64,000 nt of DNA from positions 124,001-188,000 of the forward strand of contig CALOAF010000002.1 of the NCBI GenBank assembly GCA_942491385.1, written 5' to 3'. Under the pieces are notes generated by a model. It worked only from the letters and a program-made list of their open reading frames with translations, had not been told where the DNA came from and ran no database searches. The position numbers and the translations under genes are program-made. Source of the stretch: UBA6170 sp942491385. Lineage in GTDB: Bacteria > Chloroflexota > Anaerolineae > Anaerolineales > Anaerolineaceae. This document shows positions 1 to 9,508 of the stretch, piece after piece (the first letter of the stretch is position 1; every line of letters starts with the position of its first letter).

Positions 1-957
1 AACCAGGTTGTTGAAACAGCCGGTGCTGCCAATTTCTTCAATAGTTACACCGATGATGATTATGTTTTACTGCACTCCAACCGCAGGACTGATGCCCTAC
101 TATTGGACGCTATGATCTCAGATGATCCGGAATCGGATTTGATACCAAAAGTTGTGAACGGATTGTTGGCCAACAGAACAAAAGGGCGTTGGGATAACAC
201 ACAGGAAAATGTGTTTGTGTTATTGGCACTGGACAATTATTTCAAGACCTATGAATCGCAAGAACCTGATTTTGTTGCCCGCATTTGGTTAGGTGATACG
301 TACATTTCAGAATCCACTTTCAGTGGTTATTCAACCGACCGCTATCAAATCATGGTACCCATGCAAAATTTGGTGGATATCACGGAGGATAAAACATCTG
401 AAAAAATAATTCTCTCGAGAGATGGAGCAGGTCGTCTGTATTATCGCCTGGGGCTCAAATATGCTCCGACCGATCTTCAATTAGAACCTCTTGAAATGGG
501 TTTTGTAGTCCAAAGAGTTTATGAAGCAGTCGATGATCCCAACGATGTTTGGATGGACAAGGATGGGAACTGGCACGTTAAAGCCGGCACACGCGTAAGG
601 GTTAAAATAACCATGGTGGCAGATAATCGCCGTTATCACGTTGCACTCGTCGATCCCTTACCAGCAGGATTGGAAGTTATTAATCCCAATCTGGCTGTAA
701 GTGAAAGTCTTCCAGAAAGCAACACCGAAACCAAACCTTTCTTCTATTGGTGGAATCAATGGTATCAACATCAAAATATGCGTGATTCACGAGTGGAAGC
801 CTTTACTAGTCTATTGTGGGATGGGGTCTATGAATATTCATACATCGCCAGGGCAACCATGCCAGGAACATTTATCGTTCCCCCTAGCAAAGCCGAAGAA
901 ATGTATTCCCCAGAAGTTTTCGGACGCGGACAAAGTGATATTGTAATCGTAGAATGA
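1..957 (+). CDS. Alpha-2-macroglobulin family protein, C-terminal part (5' end outside window)
   Basis: The reading frame is open from the first base and ends at TAA-like stop codon TGA at 955-957, so only the last ~318 residues are seen. The segment beginning around base 70 (YVLLHSNRRTDALLLDAM) followed by the block TKGRWDNTQENVFVLLAL is typical of the alpha-alpha barrel region of bacterial alpha-2-macroglobulins. The rest matches the beta-rich C-terminal receptor-binding-like domain, including a 'VALVDPLPAGLE' stretch. These are very large envelope proteins thought to trap foreign proteases outside the cell membrane. The thioester region lies upstream and cannot be checked. The family assignment is from remembered motifs. 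A terminator follows directly. Confidence 0.85.
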   Translation, partial: NQVVETAGAANFFNSYTDDDYVLLHSNRRTDALLLDAMISDDPESDLIPKVVNGLLANRTKGRWDNTQENVFVLLALDNYFKTYESQEPDFVARIWLGDTYISESTFSGYSTDRYQIMVPMQNLVDITEDKTSEKIILSRDGAGRLYYRLGLKYAPTDLQLEPLEMGFVVQRVYEAVDDPNDVWMDKDGNWHVKAGTRVRVKITMVADNRRYHVALVDPLPAGLEVINPNLAVSESLPESNTETKPFFYWWNQWYQHQNMRDSRVEAFTSLLWDGVYEYSYIARATMPGTFIVPPSKAEEMYSPEVFGRGQSDIVIVE

Positions 958-975
958 GCAAAATTTATTCTTAAT

Positions 976-1015
976 AAAAAATGCCTGATTTGAAATAAAT
1001 GATCAGGCATTTTTT
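976..1015. terminator. Bidirectional rho-independent terminator
   Basis: A 14-bp inverted repeat (976-989 with 1002-1015) has outer A:T pairs, so it gives a GC-containing stem with a T-run on either strand. It lies between the plus-strand macroglobulin gene and the convergent minus-strand regulator gene and can serve both. Confidence 0.85.
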
Positions 1016-1092
1016 ATTAATAGGTTATTTAGATAACGTCGAACATTGCTTTCATCATTTGCAATATCACCTTTCAAAACAACTTACTCTAT

Positions 1093-2196
1093 TTAATTGG
1101 AATAGCGAATTTTACCTGTTTCTTGATTATCATATCCGGGAAATTGTTTGATGAAATTCTTTCCTTCAGAATCTTGCAACCATTGGATAAAGAGATTGTA
1201 AGGTTCTGTATTAATTTGATCCAGATAAAAAACCAGATCATATCTTTCTTTTGTCAAAAAAACAAAGTCTAATCCATATGCAACCGCCACGGATTCTAGG
1301 CCAATTCCAGCTCCCGCACTACCTTCGGCAATAACCCGGCCAATTTCGGAGTGAGTAGAATATTCATTATCATACCCAACGACTTGATCAGGAGAGTTAC
1401 CATTTTTTATCAACATTGCATCAAACCAAACACGGGTGCCTGATCCGGCTTGCCGGTTGGCAAATCGAACTCTCTTTTGGATTATATCTGTTATAGAATT
1501 AATTTTGAGTGGATTCCCCGGTGGGAGAATAATTCCTAAACGACGATGAGCCAGCGTCAATAAAACCATTGGATCACTCGAGAAAATTTTCTTAACATCC
1601 ACCAAATTGTAAGTATTGCTTTCCGAATCCCACAAATGACAACCGGATAGATCTGTTAAATGGTTTTTCAATGCCAATAAGCCACCTATGCTTCCGGAAA
1701 AATTGATTTTCACACCATAACCAGGAAATATTTCTGTAAATCGATTCGAAATTGAATTAAAAAGAGGATCATGACTGCCAATATATTTAATGGTTTTCTT
1801 AATCATAATTTGTTCTTGATTGGCTAACAATTTCCAGCGATCCATGGCAATATTGATGGCATTCTGGATTTCTTCAAGGGTATAACCTTTCGCAAGTGAT
1901 TCTAATAGAAATTCTTCTGAACTATTAACCAGGCTTACACGACGAATTACCGTATCTTTACTGCGTTGAGCCTGGGTTAGATTTCCACTCACACGTGTTC
2001 CTTTTCCCGCTCGACTTTCGATGATACCTTGTTGGGACAATTCATGATAAGCACGTTGCACGGTTCCCTGCGTACATCCCCACTGCTTACTTAATTCCCT
2101 GACGGAAGGCAATTTATCTCCAGGATTGTAATTTCCATCCAATATGTTTCTACGGATTGAATCAGCAATTTGATGATATAGGTGGTTTTCCTCCAT
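1093..2196 (-). CDS. GntR-type winged-helix regulator fused to a PBP-like ligand domain
   Basis: Residues 1-72 form a GntR winged helix, with 'GDKLPSVRELSKQWGCTQGTVQRAYHEL' spread over residues ~27-54 as its core. Residues ~130-367 resemble the periplasmic-binding-protein-like domain (PBP_like) found in molybdate or anion-sensing one-component regulators. There is no aminotransferase or UTRA domain. The start is preceded by a good AAGGAG ribosome site in the divergent spacer. The neighbour, 123 bp away on the other strand, is an SLC13-type anion permease, so control of that permease in response to a small anion is a reasonable inference. The actual ligand cannot be told from sequence. Confidence 0.8.
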   Translation of the reverse strand: MEENHLYHQIADSIRRNILDGNYNPGDKLPSVRELSKQWGCTQGTVQRAYHELSQQGIIESRAGKGTRVSGNLTQAQRSKDTVIRRVSLVNSSEEFLLESLAKGYTLEEIQNAINIAMDRWKLLANQEQIMIKKTIKYIGSHDPLFNSISNRFTEIFPGYGVKINFSGSIGGLLALKNHLTDLSGCHLWDSESNTYNLVDVKKIFSSDPMVLLTLAHRRLGIILPPGNPLKINSITDIIQKRVRFANRQAGSGTRVWFDAMLIKNGNSPDQVVGYDNEYSTHSEIGRVIAEGSAGAGIGLESVAVAYGLDFVFLTKERYDLVFYLDQINTEPYNLFIQWLQDSEGKNFIKQFPGYDNQETGKIRYSN

Positions 2197-2247
2197 TAAA
2201 CATCTCCTTATTATTCCGAATGAAAAGTGTTAAAATCAAAAACTAAT

Positions 2248-2276
2248 TTGTCTCACTCGTATTTATTAATTATAAT
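2248..2276 (+). promoter_or_regulatory. Predicted sigma70 promoter of the SLC13 permease gene
   Basis: A -35 box TTGTCT (2248-2253), a 17-bp spacer and a perfect -10 box TATAAT (2271-2276) lie 44 bp before the permease start, in the spacer shared with the divergent GntR gene. Confidence 0.65.
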
Positions 2277-2319
2277 GATAAAAATTATTTACTCATTCTC
2301 TTAATCAATAGGATTATAT

Positions 2320-4101
2320 ATGCTGGAAACCGGACAATGGATCATTTTTGCAACACTTGTTTTAACTTTGATACTCTTTATTTCTGGAAAATTAAGATAT
2401 GATATTGTTGCTCTGATTGCTTTATTGATTGTTGTTATTACTGGTCTTATTCCGATTGAAAATGCTTTTGGTGGATTCAGTAATCCTGCAGTGATAACAG
2501 TCGCTACAGTTTTTATTCTGAGCAGAGCACTACAAAATTCAGGTGTAGTTGATGTTATAGGTCAATGGTTATCTCGAATTGAAGGAGGGATAACCTTACA
2601 ATTGGCTGCCCTGACCGTTATTATCACCATTTTTTCTGCTTTTATGAACAATGTTGGTGCGCTAGCTCTATTATTACCAGTTGCAATTCAATTAGCCAAA
2701 AAAAAACAAGTTTCACCGTCATTGTATTTAATGCCCATTGCTTTTGCTTCTTTGTTAGGTGGTATGACAACTTTGATTGGTACACCACCTAACATAATTA
2801 TTGCTTCATTCCGTACACAAACCGGATTACCACCTTTCCGCATGTTTGATTTCGCTTTGGTAGGAGTTGGTGTTGCCTTGGTAGGTTTGCTGTACATCAT
2901 TTTAGCCGGGTGGAGATTAATCCCAAAAAGGCGTGGACAAACATCATCGGATGAACTCTTTGAGATCGAAAAATATGTAACAGAAGTGAGGGTTACAGAA
3001 AATTCGAAATTAAGAGGAAAGAAATTAAGTGAATTTCATAGCTTCGTTGAGAGTAACGTAATGATCATTGGTTTAGTTCGTGGGAAAGAACGAAGGCTAG
3101 CTCCCTCTCCACAAACAATATTCGCACAGGATGATGTGCTTATTCTGACAATAGACACAGAGAATCTTGATACCCTTATAACTTCATCAGGTGTTGAATT
3201 GGTTGGAAGTGAAGAAATTGAGTCAGATGAACTGGAATCGGATGAAATCTCTCTCATGGAAACGGTTATTACTGCAAACTCAATGTTGATTGGTGGCAAT
3301 GCACGATCTTTAGATCTTCGAAAGAATTATGGGATAAACCTTATAGCCATTGCCCGTAAGGGCAGAAGATTGCGAACCAGGTTAGATCGAATCCGATTTC
3401 AAAATGGTGATGTCCTTTTAATACAAGGATATACTGACACCTTAAAAGAGGTTTTATCAACTTTAGGATGCTTGCCACTTGCAAACCGCGGATTGCGATT
3501 GGGCCAACCACGCCGCATCATATTCTCATTAGTCATTTTTGGGTCTGCTTTACTGCTATCTGCATTTGGAGTATTGCCCGTGCAAATATCTTTTCTTGCT
3601 GCATGTTTGATCATGATAATCTCGAAATTGATCTCACTTAAAGATGCTTATGAAAGCATTCAATGGCCAATAATAATTTTACTAGGGGCAATGATTCCAG
3701 TAGGTGAAGCACTTGAAACAACCGGTGGCGCTCAATTAATCGCCGATTTAGTCATAGGTGGAGCTCACTTAATGGCACCCGAGGTTACATTATTGATAAT
3801 GCTTGTTGCCACCATGTTCCTATCTGATATTATCAATAATGCTGCTGCAGTTGTGTTGATGGCCCCTATAGGCATTAGCATTGCCCAAGGATTGGGTGTC
3901 TCGGTCGATCCTTTTCTGATAGCAATCGCTATTGGAGCGTCTTGCGCTTTTCTCACACCCATTGGACATCAATCCAACACCCTTGTAATGGGTCCAGGCG
4001 GTTACAAATTTGGAGATTATTGGAAAATGGGTTTGATTCTTGAAATTATTGTTGTGGTTGTTGCGATGCCCTTGATCTTAATATTCTGGCCTTTAAGATA
4101 A
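2320..4101 (+). CDS. SLC13-family (DASS/ArsB-like) anion permease with two TrkA-C domains
   Basis: This 593-aa inner-membrane transporter has N-terminal membrane helices, two soluble RCK_C/TrkA-C domains (residues ~205-290 and ~305-380), and C-terminal helices. The SLC13 signature 'TLIGTPPN' is at residues 151-158 after 'FMNNVGALALLLP' (108-120), and the inverted repeat copy shows 'INNAAAVVLMAP' and 'FLTPIGHQSN'. Bacterial proteins of this layout move sulfate, dicarboxylates or other anions with Na+ or H+. The substrate here is unknown. An AGGA ribosome site precedes the start. The divergent GntR/PBP regulator suggests ligand-controlled expression. It is full length for the family. Confidence 0.88.
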   Translation: MLETGQWIIFATLVLTLILFISGKLRYDIVALIALLIVVITGLIPIENAFGGFSNPAVITVATVFILSRALQNSGVVDVIGQWLSRIEGGITLQLAALTVIITIFSAFMNNVGALALLLPVAIQLAKKKQVSPSLYLMPIAFASLLGGMTTLIGTPPNIIIASFRTQTGLPPFRMFDFALVGVGVALVGLLYIILAGWRLIPKRRGQTSSDELFEIEKYVTEVRVTENSKLRGKKLSEFHSFVESNVMIIGLVRGKERRLAPSPQTIFAQDDVLILTIDTENLDTLITSSGVELVGSEEIESDELESDEISLMETVITANSMLIGGNARSLDLRKNYGINLIAIARKGRRLRTRLDRIRFQNGDVLLIQGYTDTLKEVLSTLGCLPLANRGLRLGQPRRIIFSLVIFGSALLLSAFGVLPVQISFLAACLIMIISKLISLKDAYESIQWPIIILLGAMIPVGEALETTGGAQLIADLVIGGAHLMAPEVTLLIMLVATMFLSDIINNAAAVVLMAPIGISIAQGLGVSVDPFLIAIAIGASCAFLTPIGHQSNTLVMGPGGYKFGDYWKMGLILEIIVVVVAMPLILIFWPLR

Positions 4102-4133
4102 TTATATTTTGTTTAGATAATTCTAAAGCTTTT

Positions 4134-5615
4134 TTAATCCAACTTTTTTTCGGATGGAGAAGAAGTTAGCTGGGTAATCATACCATTTGGAGTAAATAGC
4201 ACCACAATTAGCCCCAATACCGCAGCCGCAAAAGCTATGTAAAACATGTTTGCCATTGCAATACTTAGAGCCATTCTGAGAGGTTCAGAAAACGATTCTG
4301 AAGAACCTGGAGTTTGGTTAATTAAACTATTTAATGAAATGGTGCTCATATCAAAGCCAGATTCAACCAATAATTTTGCTAATCTACTACTGAGAAAAAC
4401 ACCTAGTATACTCACACCAATTGTGCCCCCAATGTTGCGGCTGAATTGAATAGTGGAAGTGGCTGTACCAAGAACATTTCTGGGAACCGAAGTTTGAATG
4501 ATAATCATGAAAATTGGAATCGTCAATCCCATCCCTATGCCCATCAAGGATGTATAAAACATAATGGCGAATTGCGATGACCCAACACCAATAGTTGTCA
4601 TCAAGAGACTACCAATTACTAACAATGTCATACCAATAATCGCCAGAAAACGGAAATTAAACTTAATAATCAGTCGCCCTCCCACAATACTTGTCAGTGT
4701 CCACATGAGTGACATCGGCGTTAACGATAATCCTGCCTGGGTAGCTGAGGTACCAATTACTGCCTGAACAAACAATGGAATATAAGATAAACTCCCAAAC
4801 ATTGCCCAGCCAGCTAGAATTCCATGCAGAAACGCAACCAAAAAGAGCCTGTTTCCAAATAATTTTAATGGCAATATCGGGTCGACAGCTTTGTTCTCAA
4901 CAAAAATCAATGCACTCAGAAAAATTACGGCAGTGATGATAAACCAGATACTGGAACCGTTTCCCATTTCATTTAACCCTAATAATAGACATAAAACCCC
5001 CACTGTAAGGAGAACAACACCAGGCACATCCAATATCACTTTTTTCTTTTTATTTGTTTTCTTTTCTACCCAGGCAAACCACACAAAAATAATCGCCAGG
5101 CTACCCGGAACTAAATTGATGAAAAACACCCATTCCCATGAGATCTGGTCCACCAATATGCCTCCAATCAGTGGACCAATCACCGAAGAGAGCCCCCAAA
5201 CACTGGATATGAGCCCCTGCATTTTTGCTCTTTTTTCGACACTAAATAATTCACCGATGATAGTCAATGCCATTGGTAATACCCCGCCTGCTCCCAAGCC
5301 TTGAATGGCGCGAAAGACAATTAGGGTTTCCATTGAATTAGCAAAACCGCATAATACAGAGCCAAAAAGGAACAGGATCATTGAAAAAGTAAAGACTTTT
5401 TTTCTACCAAATATGTCTGAAACTTTTCCATAAATCGGGACTGTCGTTGTGGATGCCAGCATATAGATTGCAAACACCCAGCTATAAATGGATAAACCAC
5501 CTAATTGGGCAACAATGGATGGCATTGCGGTAGCAATTACAGTTCCTTCCATGGAGGCCAGAAATAAACTTAGAATGACCCCAGCCGTTATGATGTTGAT
5601 TCGTTTTTGAGACAA
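4134..5615 (-). CDS. MFS multidrug exporter, DHA2 (14-TM, EmrB/QacA) family
   Basis: This 493-aa protein has about 14 hydrophobic helices. It carries the family's N-terminal block 'FLASMEGTVIATAMPSIV' (residues ~18-35), motif A 'GKVSDIFGRKKVF' in the loop after TM2, and 'RAIQGLGAGGVLPMALTIIGEL' around TM4. These identify a drug:H+ antiporter of the DHA2 group. The likely role is efflux of hydrophobic or cationic compounds across the inner membrane. It converges on the SLC13 gene with only 32 bp between stops. A small membrane-protein gene lies 48 bp upstream on the same strand. The substrate is unknown. Confidence 0.88.
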   Translation of the reverse strand: MSQKRINIITAGVILSLFLASMEGTVIATAMPSIVAQLGGLSIYSWVFAIYMLASTTTVPIYGKVSDIFGRKKVFTFSMILFLFGSVLCGFANSMETLIVFRAIQGLGAGGVLPMALTIIGELFSVEKRAKMQGLISSVWGLSSVIGPLIGGILVDQISWEWVFFINLVPGSLAIIFVWFAWVEKKTNKKKKVILDVPGVVLLTVGVLCLLLGLNEMGNGSSIWFIITAVIFLSALIFVENKAVDPILPLKLFGNRLFLVAFLHGILAGWAMFGSLSYIPLFVQAVIGTSATQAGLSLTPMSLMWTLTSIVGGRLIIKFNFRFLAIIGMTLLVIGSLLMTTIGVGSSQFAIMFYTSLMGIGMGLTIPIFMIIIQTSVPRNVLGTATSTIQFSRNIGGTIGVSILGVFLSSRLAKLLVESGFDMSTISLNSLINQTPGSSESFSEPLRMALSIAMANMFYIAFAAAVLGLIVVLFTPNGMITQLTSSPSEKKLD

Positions 5616-5663
5616 GATTTAGAACTCCATGGTCGGAATTTTTACAGAATCAATAAACCAAAA

Positions 5664-6041
5664 TTACAATTTATTTTTCTTTAAAAAATTAAATATTAGC
5701 CAAATAAATACCATGTCAAATGCTAACATCAAGAGATCATAAAGGCCGATAGGTTTTATTAAACAAACGATGATATCGACCATAATGACAACGATTAGTA
5801 AATAAAAATTTTTTGAATGATTTTTTTGTAAAAATAGTCCAGCCAACAGAAATGCCAGAGCCAGACCAAACCTCATTACAGTTGACAGCCATGCTTCATC
5901 TCTTTGGACTGAAATCAGATCATACGAAGAAAACATATTACTGATTCCCAAAATAACCCAGGCAGTTGCTTTAATGAAGGATAATGATTGTAGATTGTTA
6001 ATGTTATTTATATATCGTATTGTTTGTGGATTTTTTTTCAT
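5664..6041 (-). CDS. Small integral membrane protein, function unknown
   Basis: A 125-aa protein with four likely membrane helices (residues ~22-40, 52-72, 76-97 and 99-119) and a Lys-rich C-terminus. I do not recognise the family. It lies upstream of the MFS exporter on the same strand, with 48 bp between, and could share its transcript. It is real rather than a chance frame because of its clean hydrophobic periodicity and its fit between two same-strand genes. Confidence 0.6.
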   Translation of the reverse strand: MKKNPQTIRYINNINNLQSLSFIKATAWVILGISNMFSSYDLISVQRDEAWLSTVMRFGLALAFLLAGLFLQKNHSKNFYLLIVVIMVDIIVCLIKPIGLYDLLMLAFDMVFIWLIFNFLKKNKL

Positions 6042-6231
6042 GAAATGCCGGTTGCCATTGAATGTAGGTTGATTAATATCGCGTAATTATAATTCAATTT
6101 ACATGGCAACCTTCCATCATGAATCAAATGTTATCCAACCCGAAATAAAATAACCCCGTCCCGAACAAAATACCACATCGCAGCAGTGTGTGGTGATTTT
6201 TTCATAGGCAATAATATAAGCTTTCAAATTT

Positions 6232-6981
6232 TCATGGTGTTGCCGGTACTTTTAATATTGCACCAACAGCATACCCAGCCAAAGCCGATATTGTTCCAAT
6301 CAATGCAATTTCTAATCCACTCTTTGCTGGTTTCCCAATTGTTACATGCGCTTTGTACGCCCCAACAATAAATAAGACGATCGCGGTCAGGATGATAGAA
6401 GCGACCATGCTCCATCCAATCGGCAAAAAAATGAATGGAACTAAGGGAACGACCGATCCAATGATAGCGGAAATACCCACAATGATGGCTGATTTTAAAG
6501 CTGAACCCCTGTCAGCTGGAATTAACTTGTGTTCTTCAGCCATCATCACCGCAACCCATATATCCTTATTGGCAGTAATGGTATCAACAACCTTTTCCAA
6601 TAATTCCCCGTGAAACCCTTTTTCCAGGTAAATATCCCGAATTTCTTCCCTTTCTAAATTCGGTACTTTTTCAATGTGCCGGTACTCACGTTCACGTTCA
6701 CTTTCATAAAAATCAGCATCAGCTAAAGTCGAGGTATAAGCAACGGCACCCATTGATATTGATTCAGCAAACGTTGCGGCCAATCCAGCCACTATTACCA
6801 CTCTAACATCACTGGTTGCTGCGGCAACCCCTAAAATCACACCCAGCACATTGACAAGTCCATCTTGCCCACCCAATATTACTTCCGAAAGATTCCAGCC
6901 CTCTTTATGAGGATCTTTTTTATTGTGATGATATTCATCATCAAAAATATGGTTCTTGCGATTTGGTTTTTTATTATTCAC
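6232..6981 (-). CDS. VIT1/CCC1-family iron/manganese transporter-like protein
   Basis: This 249-aa membrane protein has 'LSEVILGGQDGLVNVLGVILGVAAAT' (about residues 30-55) and 'AGLAATFAESISMGAVAYTSTLAD' (about 66-90). These are the TM1 and TM2 signatures of the VIT (vacuolar iron transporter) family. Next comes the charged, Glu-rich cytoplasmic metal-binding segment 'SEREREYRHIEKVP... EREEIRDIY', and then three C-terminal helices. Family members remove Fe2+ or Mn2+ from the cytosol. A His/Lys-rich N-terminal tail (residues 1-25) is unusual and could add metal binding. It is a single gene. The 190-bp gap downstream (6042-6231) shows only a weak 6-bp hairpin. Confidence 0.85.
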   Translation of the reverse strand: MNNKKPNRKNHIFDDEYHHNKKDPHKEGWNLSEVILGGQDGLVNVLGVILGVAAATSDVRVVIVAGLAATFAESISMGAVAYTSTLADADFYESEREREYRHIEKVPNLEREEIRDIYLEKGFHGELLEKVVDTITANKDIWVAVMMAEEHKLIPADRGSALKSAIIVGISAIIGSVVPLVPFIFLPIGWSMVASIILTAIVLFIVGAYKAHVTIGKPAKSGLEIALIGTISALAGYAVGAILKVPATP

Positions 6982-7245
6982 AATTTCATCCCACTGGTAA
7001 GATCATTCTTTAGATAATCTTAGTACAAGATTTTTTTTAATGATAGGCAAATTCAGAATGGATTGTGTGAACATTTGTTTTCCAAGAAACCAAGCTTACA
7101 AAAACTTGTAATTAATATCATAAATTTGTACACTTAAAAATAAAAATTAGGGAAAAATCAGGGAACTTTTATTGGTTGAATAACATCTTTAATAAACATC
7201 TCTGGTCATTCTTGGGAGATGGATTTAATTGAAGGAGTATTTAAG

Positions 7246-8283
7246 ATGAAACGTTTATCAATCCCACTTATTATATTACTGGTTTTCGTTGCTAGCTTTG
7301 TCCCTCAATCAGTAGATAATGTTCAGGCTTCTGCCATACCAACTTTCAGCATTGTAAGTGTGGTAGAAGATTCACAAGTAACTATTAAAACCTATAATTT
7401 CCCGAAAGATATGGATTTTAAGGTTACGATGGGTAAGTATGGCACCAAAGGAATCGGTGGCATTCTAGTTACAACTACCAGTTCGGGTGAAGGTGGATCA
7501 TTAACATTAACTTATGATGTCCCGACTGACTTGAAAGGTTTGGATCGAATTGCAATCCGTCTGGAAGCAACCGGTGGTGTTTACTACGCCTTTAATTGGT
7601 TCTGGAATAACACCAGTGAGGTCAGCAGTGGCGAGGTGGCCAGTGGATCTACCTCTGGATACTCAGGAATCCCAACTTTCAGTATCGTCAGCGTTGAAGA
7701 GGATGATAAAGTCACCATTAAGACCAATAATTTTCCGAAAGACGTAGATTTCAAAGTCCTCATGGGAAAATATGGTACAAAAGGCATCGGGGGGATATTA
7801 GTGACAACAACAGATTCTGGTGATGGTGGATCTCTGACATTGACTTATGATGTTCCAGAAGGATTAAAAGGACTGGACCGGATCGCCATTCGCTTAGAAG
7901 CAACCAGCGGTGGTTATTATGCATTCAATTGGTTCTGGAATAATGATAGCGCAGCAATCGTCACACCTACACCTGTTATCCCTGGCTACACAGGAATTCC
8001 AACCTTCTTCATTACTGCAGTCGTTGCAGATGATAGCGTCACCATTAAAACCAATAATTTCCCCAAGGATGTTGATTTCCAAGTTCTCATGGGTAAATAT
8101 GGAACAAAAGGCATCGGCGGCACACTTGTAGCCACCACAGATTCAGGGGATGGAGGAACTTTAACATTGACTTATGATGTTCCCGATGGTCTAAAGGGGT
8201 TGGATCGAATCGCCATTCGCCTGGAAGCAACGAGCGGTGGATATTATGCCTATAACTGGTTCTGGAACAACACCTATCCGTAA
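7246..8283 (+). CDS. Secreted protein made of three ~109-residue repeats, function unknown
   Basis: A start at 7246 is chosen because GAAGGAG (7231-7237) sits 8 bases before it. An earlier in-frame ATG at 7219 has no such site. Residues 1-30 are a signal peptide (basic start, hydrophobic core, ASA cleavage site). The mature protein is three copies of one module starting at residues 31, 142 and 251, each opening with IPTF and closing with an aromatic 'YYAFNWFWNN'-type block. The modules are Gly- and Thr-rich and look like beta-sandwich folds. Ser/Gly/Thr-Pro linkers separate them. No anchor motif is seen, so it is probably released or loosely bound. I do not recognise a named domain. Confidence 0.85.
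   Translation: MKRLSIPLIILLVFVASFVPQSVDNVQASAIPTFSIVSVVEDSQVTIKTYNFPKDMDFKVTMGKYGTKGIGGILVTTTSSGEGGSLTLTYDVPTDLKGLDRIAIRLEATGGVYYAFNWFWNNTSEVSSGEVASGSTSGYSGIPTFSIVSVEEDDKVTIKTNNFPKDVDFKVLMGKYGTKGIGGILVTTTDSGDGGSLTLTYDVPEGLKGLDRIAIRLEATSGGYYAFNWFWNNDSAAIVTPTPVIPGYTGIPTFFITAVVADDSVTIKTNNFPKDVDFQVLMGKYGTKGIGGTLVATTDSGDGGTLTLTYDVPDGLKGLDRIAIRLEATSGGYYAYNWFWNNTYP
7336..8280 (+). repeat. Three tandem in-frame repeats of 330 and 327 bp within one gene
   Basis: Copies begin at 7336, 7669 and 7996. Copies 2 and 3 are more alike than either is to copy 1, for example both have 'KTNNFPKDVDF' where copy 1 has 'KTYNFPKDMDF'. This suggests the second duplication is more recent. Wobble positions have diverged between copies, so this is not a recent slippage product. 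Confidence 0.85.
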
Positions 8284-8328
8284 GCAAAAAAATAACAATC
8301 TACATGATTAGACTAATCGTCTATATTG

Positions 8329-8372
8329 AAAATCCTGAACGATTAATTCGTTCAGGATTTTTTGTTTTTTTT
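8329..8372 (+). terminator. Rho-independent terminator of the three-repeat secreted protein gene
   Basis: A perfect 14-bp stem (8329-8342 with 8348-8361) and a 5-base loop are followed by TTTG and eight Ts. It starts 46 bases after the stop codon. Confidence 0.92.
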
Positions 8373-8446
8373 ATCCTTTATCTAATAAATGATCTACACC
8401 GAGGAAATAATCATATACCCAAATTGCCGATTGGGAATGTTATATA

Positions 8447-9295
8447 CTAATCCGGAAAATTTACAATAGCATTTTTAAATTTCGGGAACAAAATGGAGAT
8501 TAACAAACCAGCAGCCAAAACTGATCCTATCAGGTAGTCAACTGATGTCGCATCTGTCAATAACGTACGAATTACCTGGGTAGGCAAATCAATCGCGATA
8601 ATTGACACACCAGCAATCAATGTCATCCACCAACCAGAAATTTTCTTAGCAGATAATTGGTATATGGCGATAAATAATAAAATAACACAGATCCATTGAA
8701 TAGGGCTGGAAACGGCCAAAACCCAGGTTTCAATCCCACTATAAAATGGTTTATCAGGCCGGGTTAATAACATGCGTAGATTTCCCGTCCCAACTGTAAA
8801 TGTGTGGGTGGTTAACATACCAGCAAATGTCATGCTGAGGAATTGGCCCCATTTTTGCCATTTATCCACATTACGGATAAAAATCATCGTCCAGAAAAAG
8901 ACCAGACCTATCATCGATATTAAAATCGGCATAGGGAATCCATCCACAAAACTTACATACGGAAGCATCATGAACATTCCACCAGCTGAAGGAAAAGCCG
9001 ACGCCAACAAACCAGTTGGATACGTCCATTCTTTGCCTTTATAAATTGAAGGAGAAATTAAAACTAGAATAACGCCACCGATGAAAATAAAACCTCTGTA
9101 AATTGGGAATAAGAACGAGAAGAGTAGAATTCCACTGCTATAAGCCGGTTTTTCTTGCGAAACCTCAGTCAGCGCGGTCATGACCTTTTGAAGCGAATTC
9201 TGAATTACAAAAGGCGCACCATACATCATAAACAAACCAATCACGATTGCAAATACAGCTAAAATAAGTCTTTTCTTTTGGGAAGTATTTTCCAT
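8447..9295 (-). CDS. Polytopic membrane protein, function unknown
   Basis: A 282-aa protein with about seven membrane helices. The first (residues ~9-31) begins right after a Lys/Arg-rich start. I do not recognise a family or catalytic motif. It stands alone on the minus strand between a terminator and a divergent gene, and CTCCTT just upstream of the start (AAGGAG on the coding strand) supports the chosen start. Confidence 0.7.
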   Translation of the reverse strand: MENTSQKKRLILAVFAIVIGLFMMYGAPFVIQNSLQKVMTALTEVSQEKPAYSSGILLFSFLFPIYRGFIFIGGVILVLISPSIYKGKEWTYPTGLLASAFPSAGGMFMMLPYVSFVDGFPMPILISMIGLVFFWTMIFIRNVDKWQKWGQFLSMTFAGMLTTHTFTVGTGNLRMLLTRPDKPFYSGIETWVLAVSSPIQWICVILLFIAIYQLSAKKISGWWMTLIAGVSIIAIDLPTQVIRTLLTDATSVDYLIGSVLAAGLLISILFPKFKNAIVNFPD

Positions 9296-9508
9296 TTCTA
9301 TCTCCTTAAATAAATGAATGAATGACCTAATTTTCTTCTTTAATTTGTAACATATAATAGTACAAATACCATTAACTTAAAGCAATATATGACACGATTT
9401 CTCAAAGAGATTTTCCTATGCCAATATTTTTTGGTGTGTTAGCTTCATATATTAATCATCAATGGTTTTGAAAGAGGGAATCTTAAATTTTCATATAAAA
9501 TAAACATT

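Noticed and set aside
1988..2001. ACACGTGT inside the GntR-type gene
   Set aside because: Only the central bases match the LacI operator, it is in coding sequence, and the flanks do not continue the palindrome.
6172..6200. Small hairpin followed by TTTTTT on the plus strand between two minus-strand genes
   Set aside because: The stem is only 6 bp with an 11-base loop, and no plus-strand gene lies upstream to be terminated.
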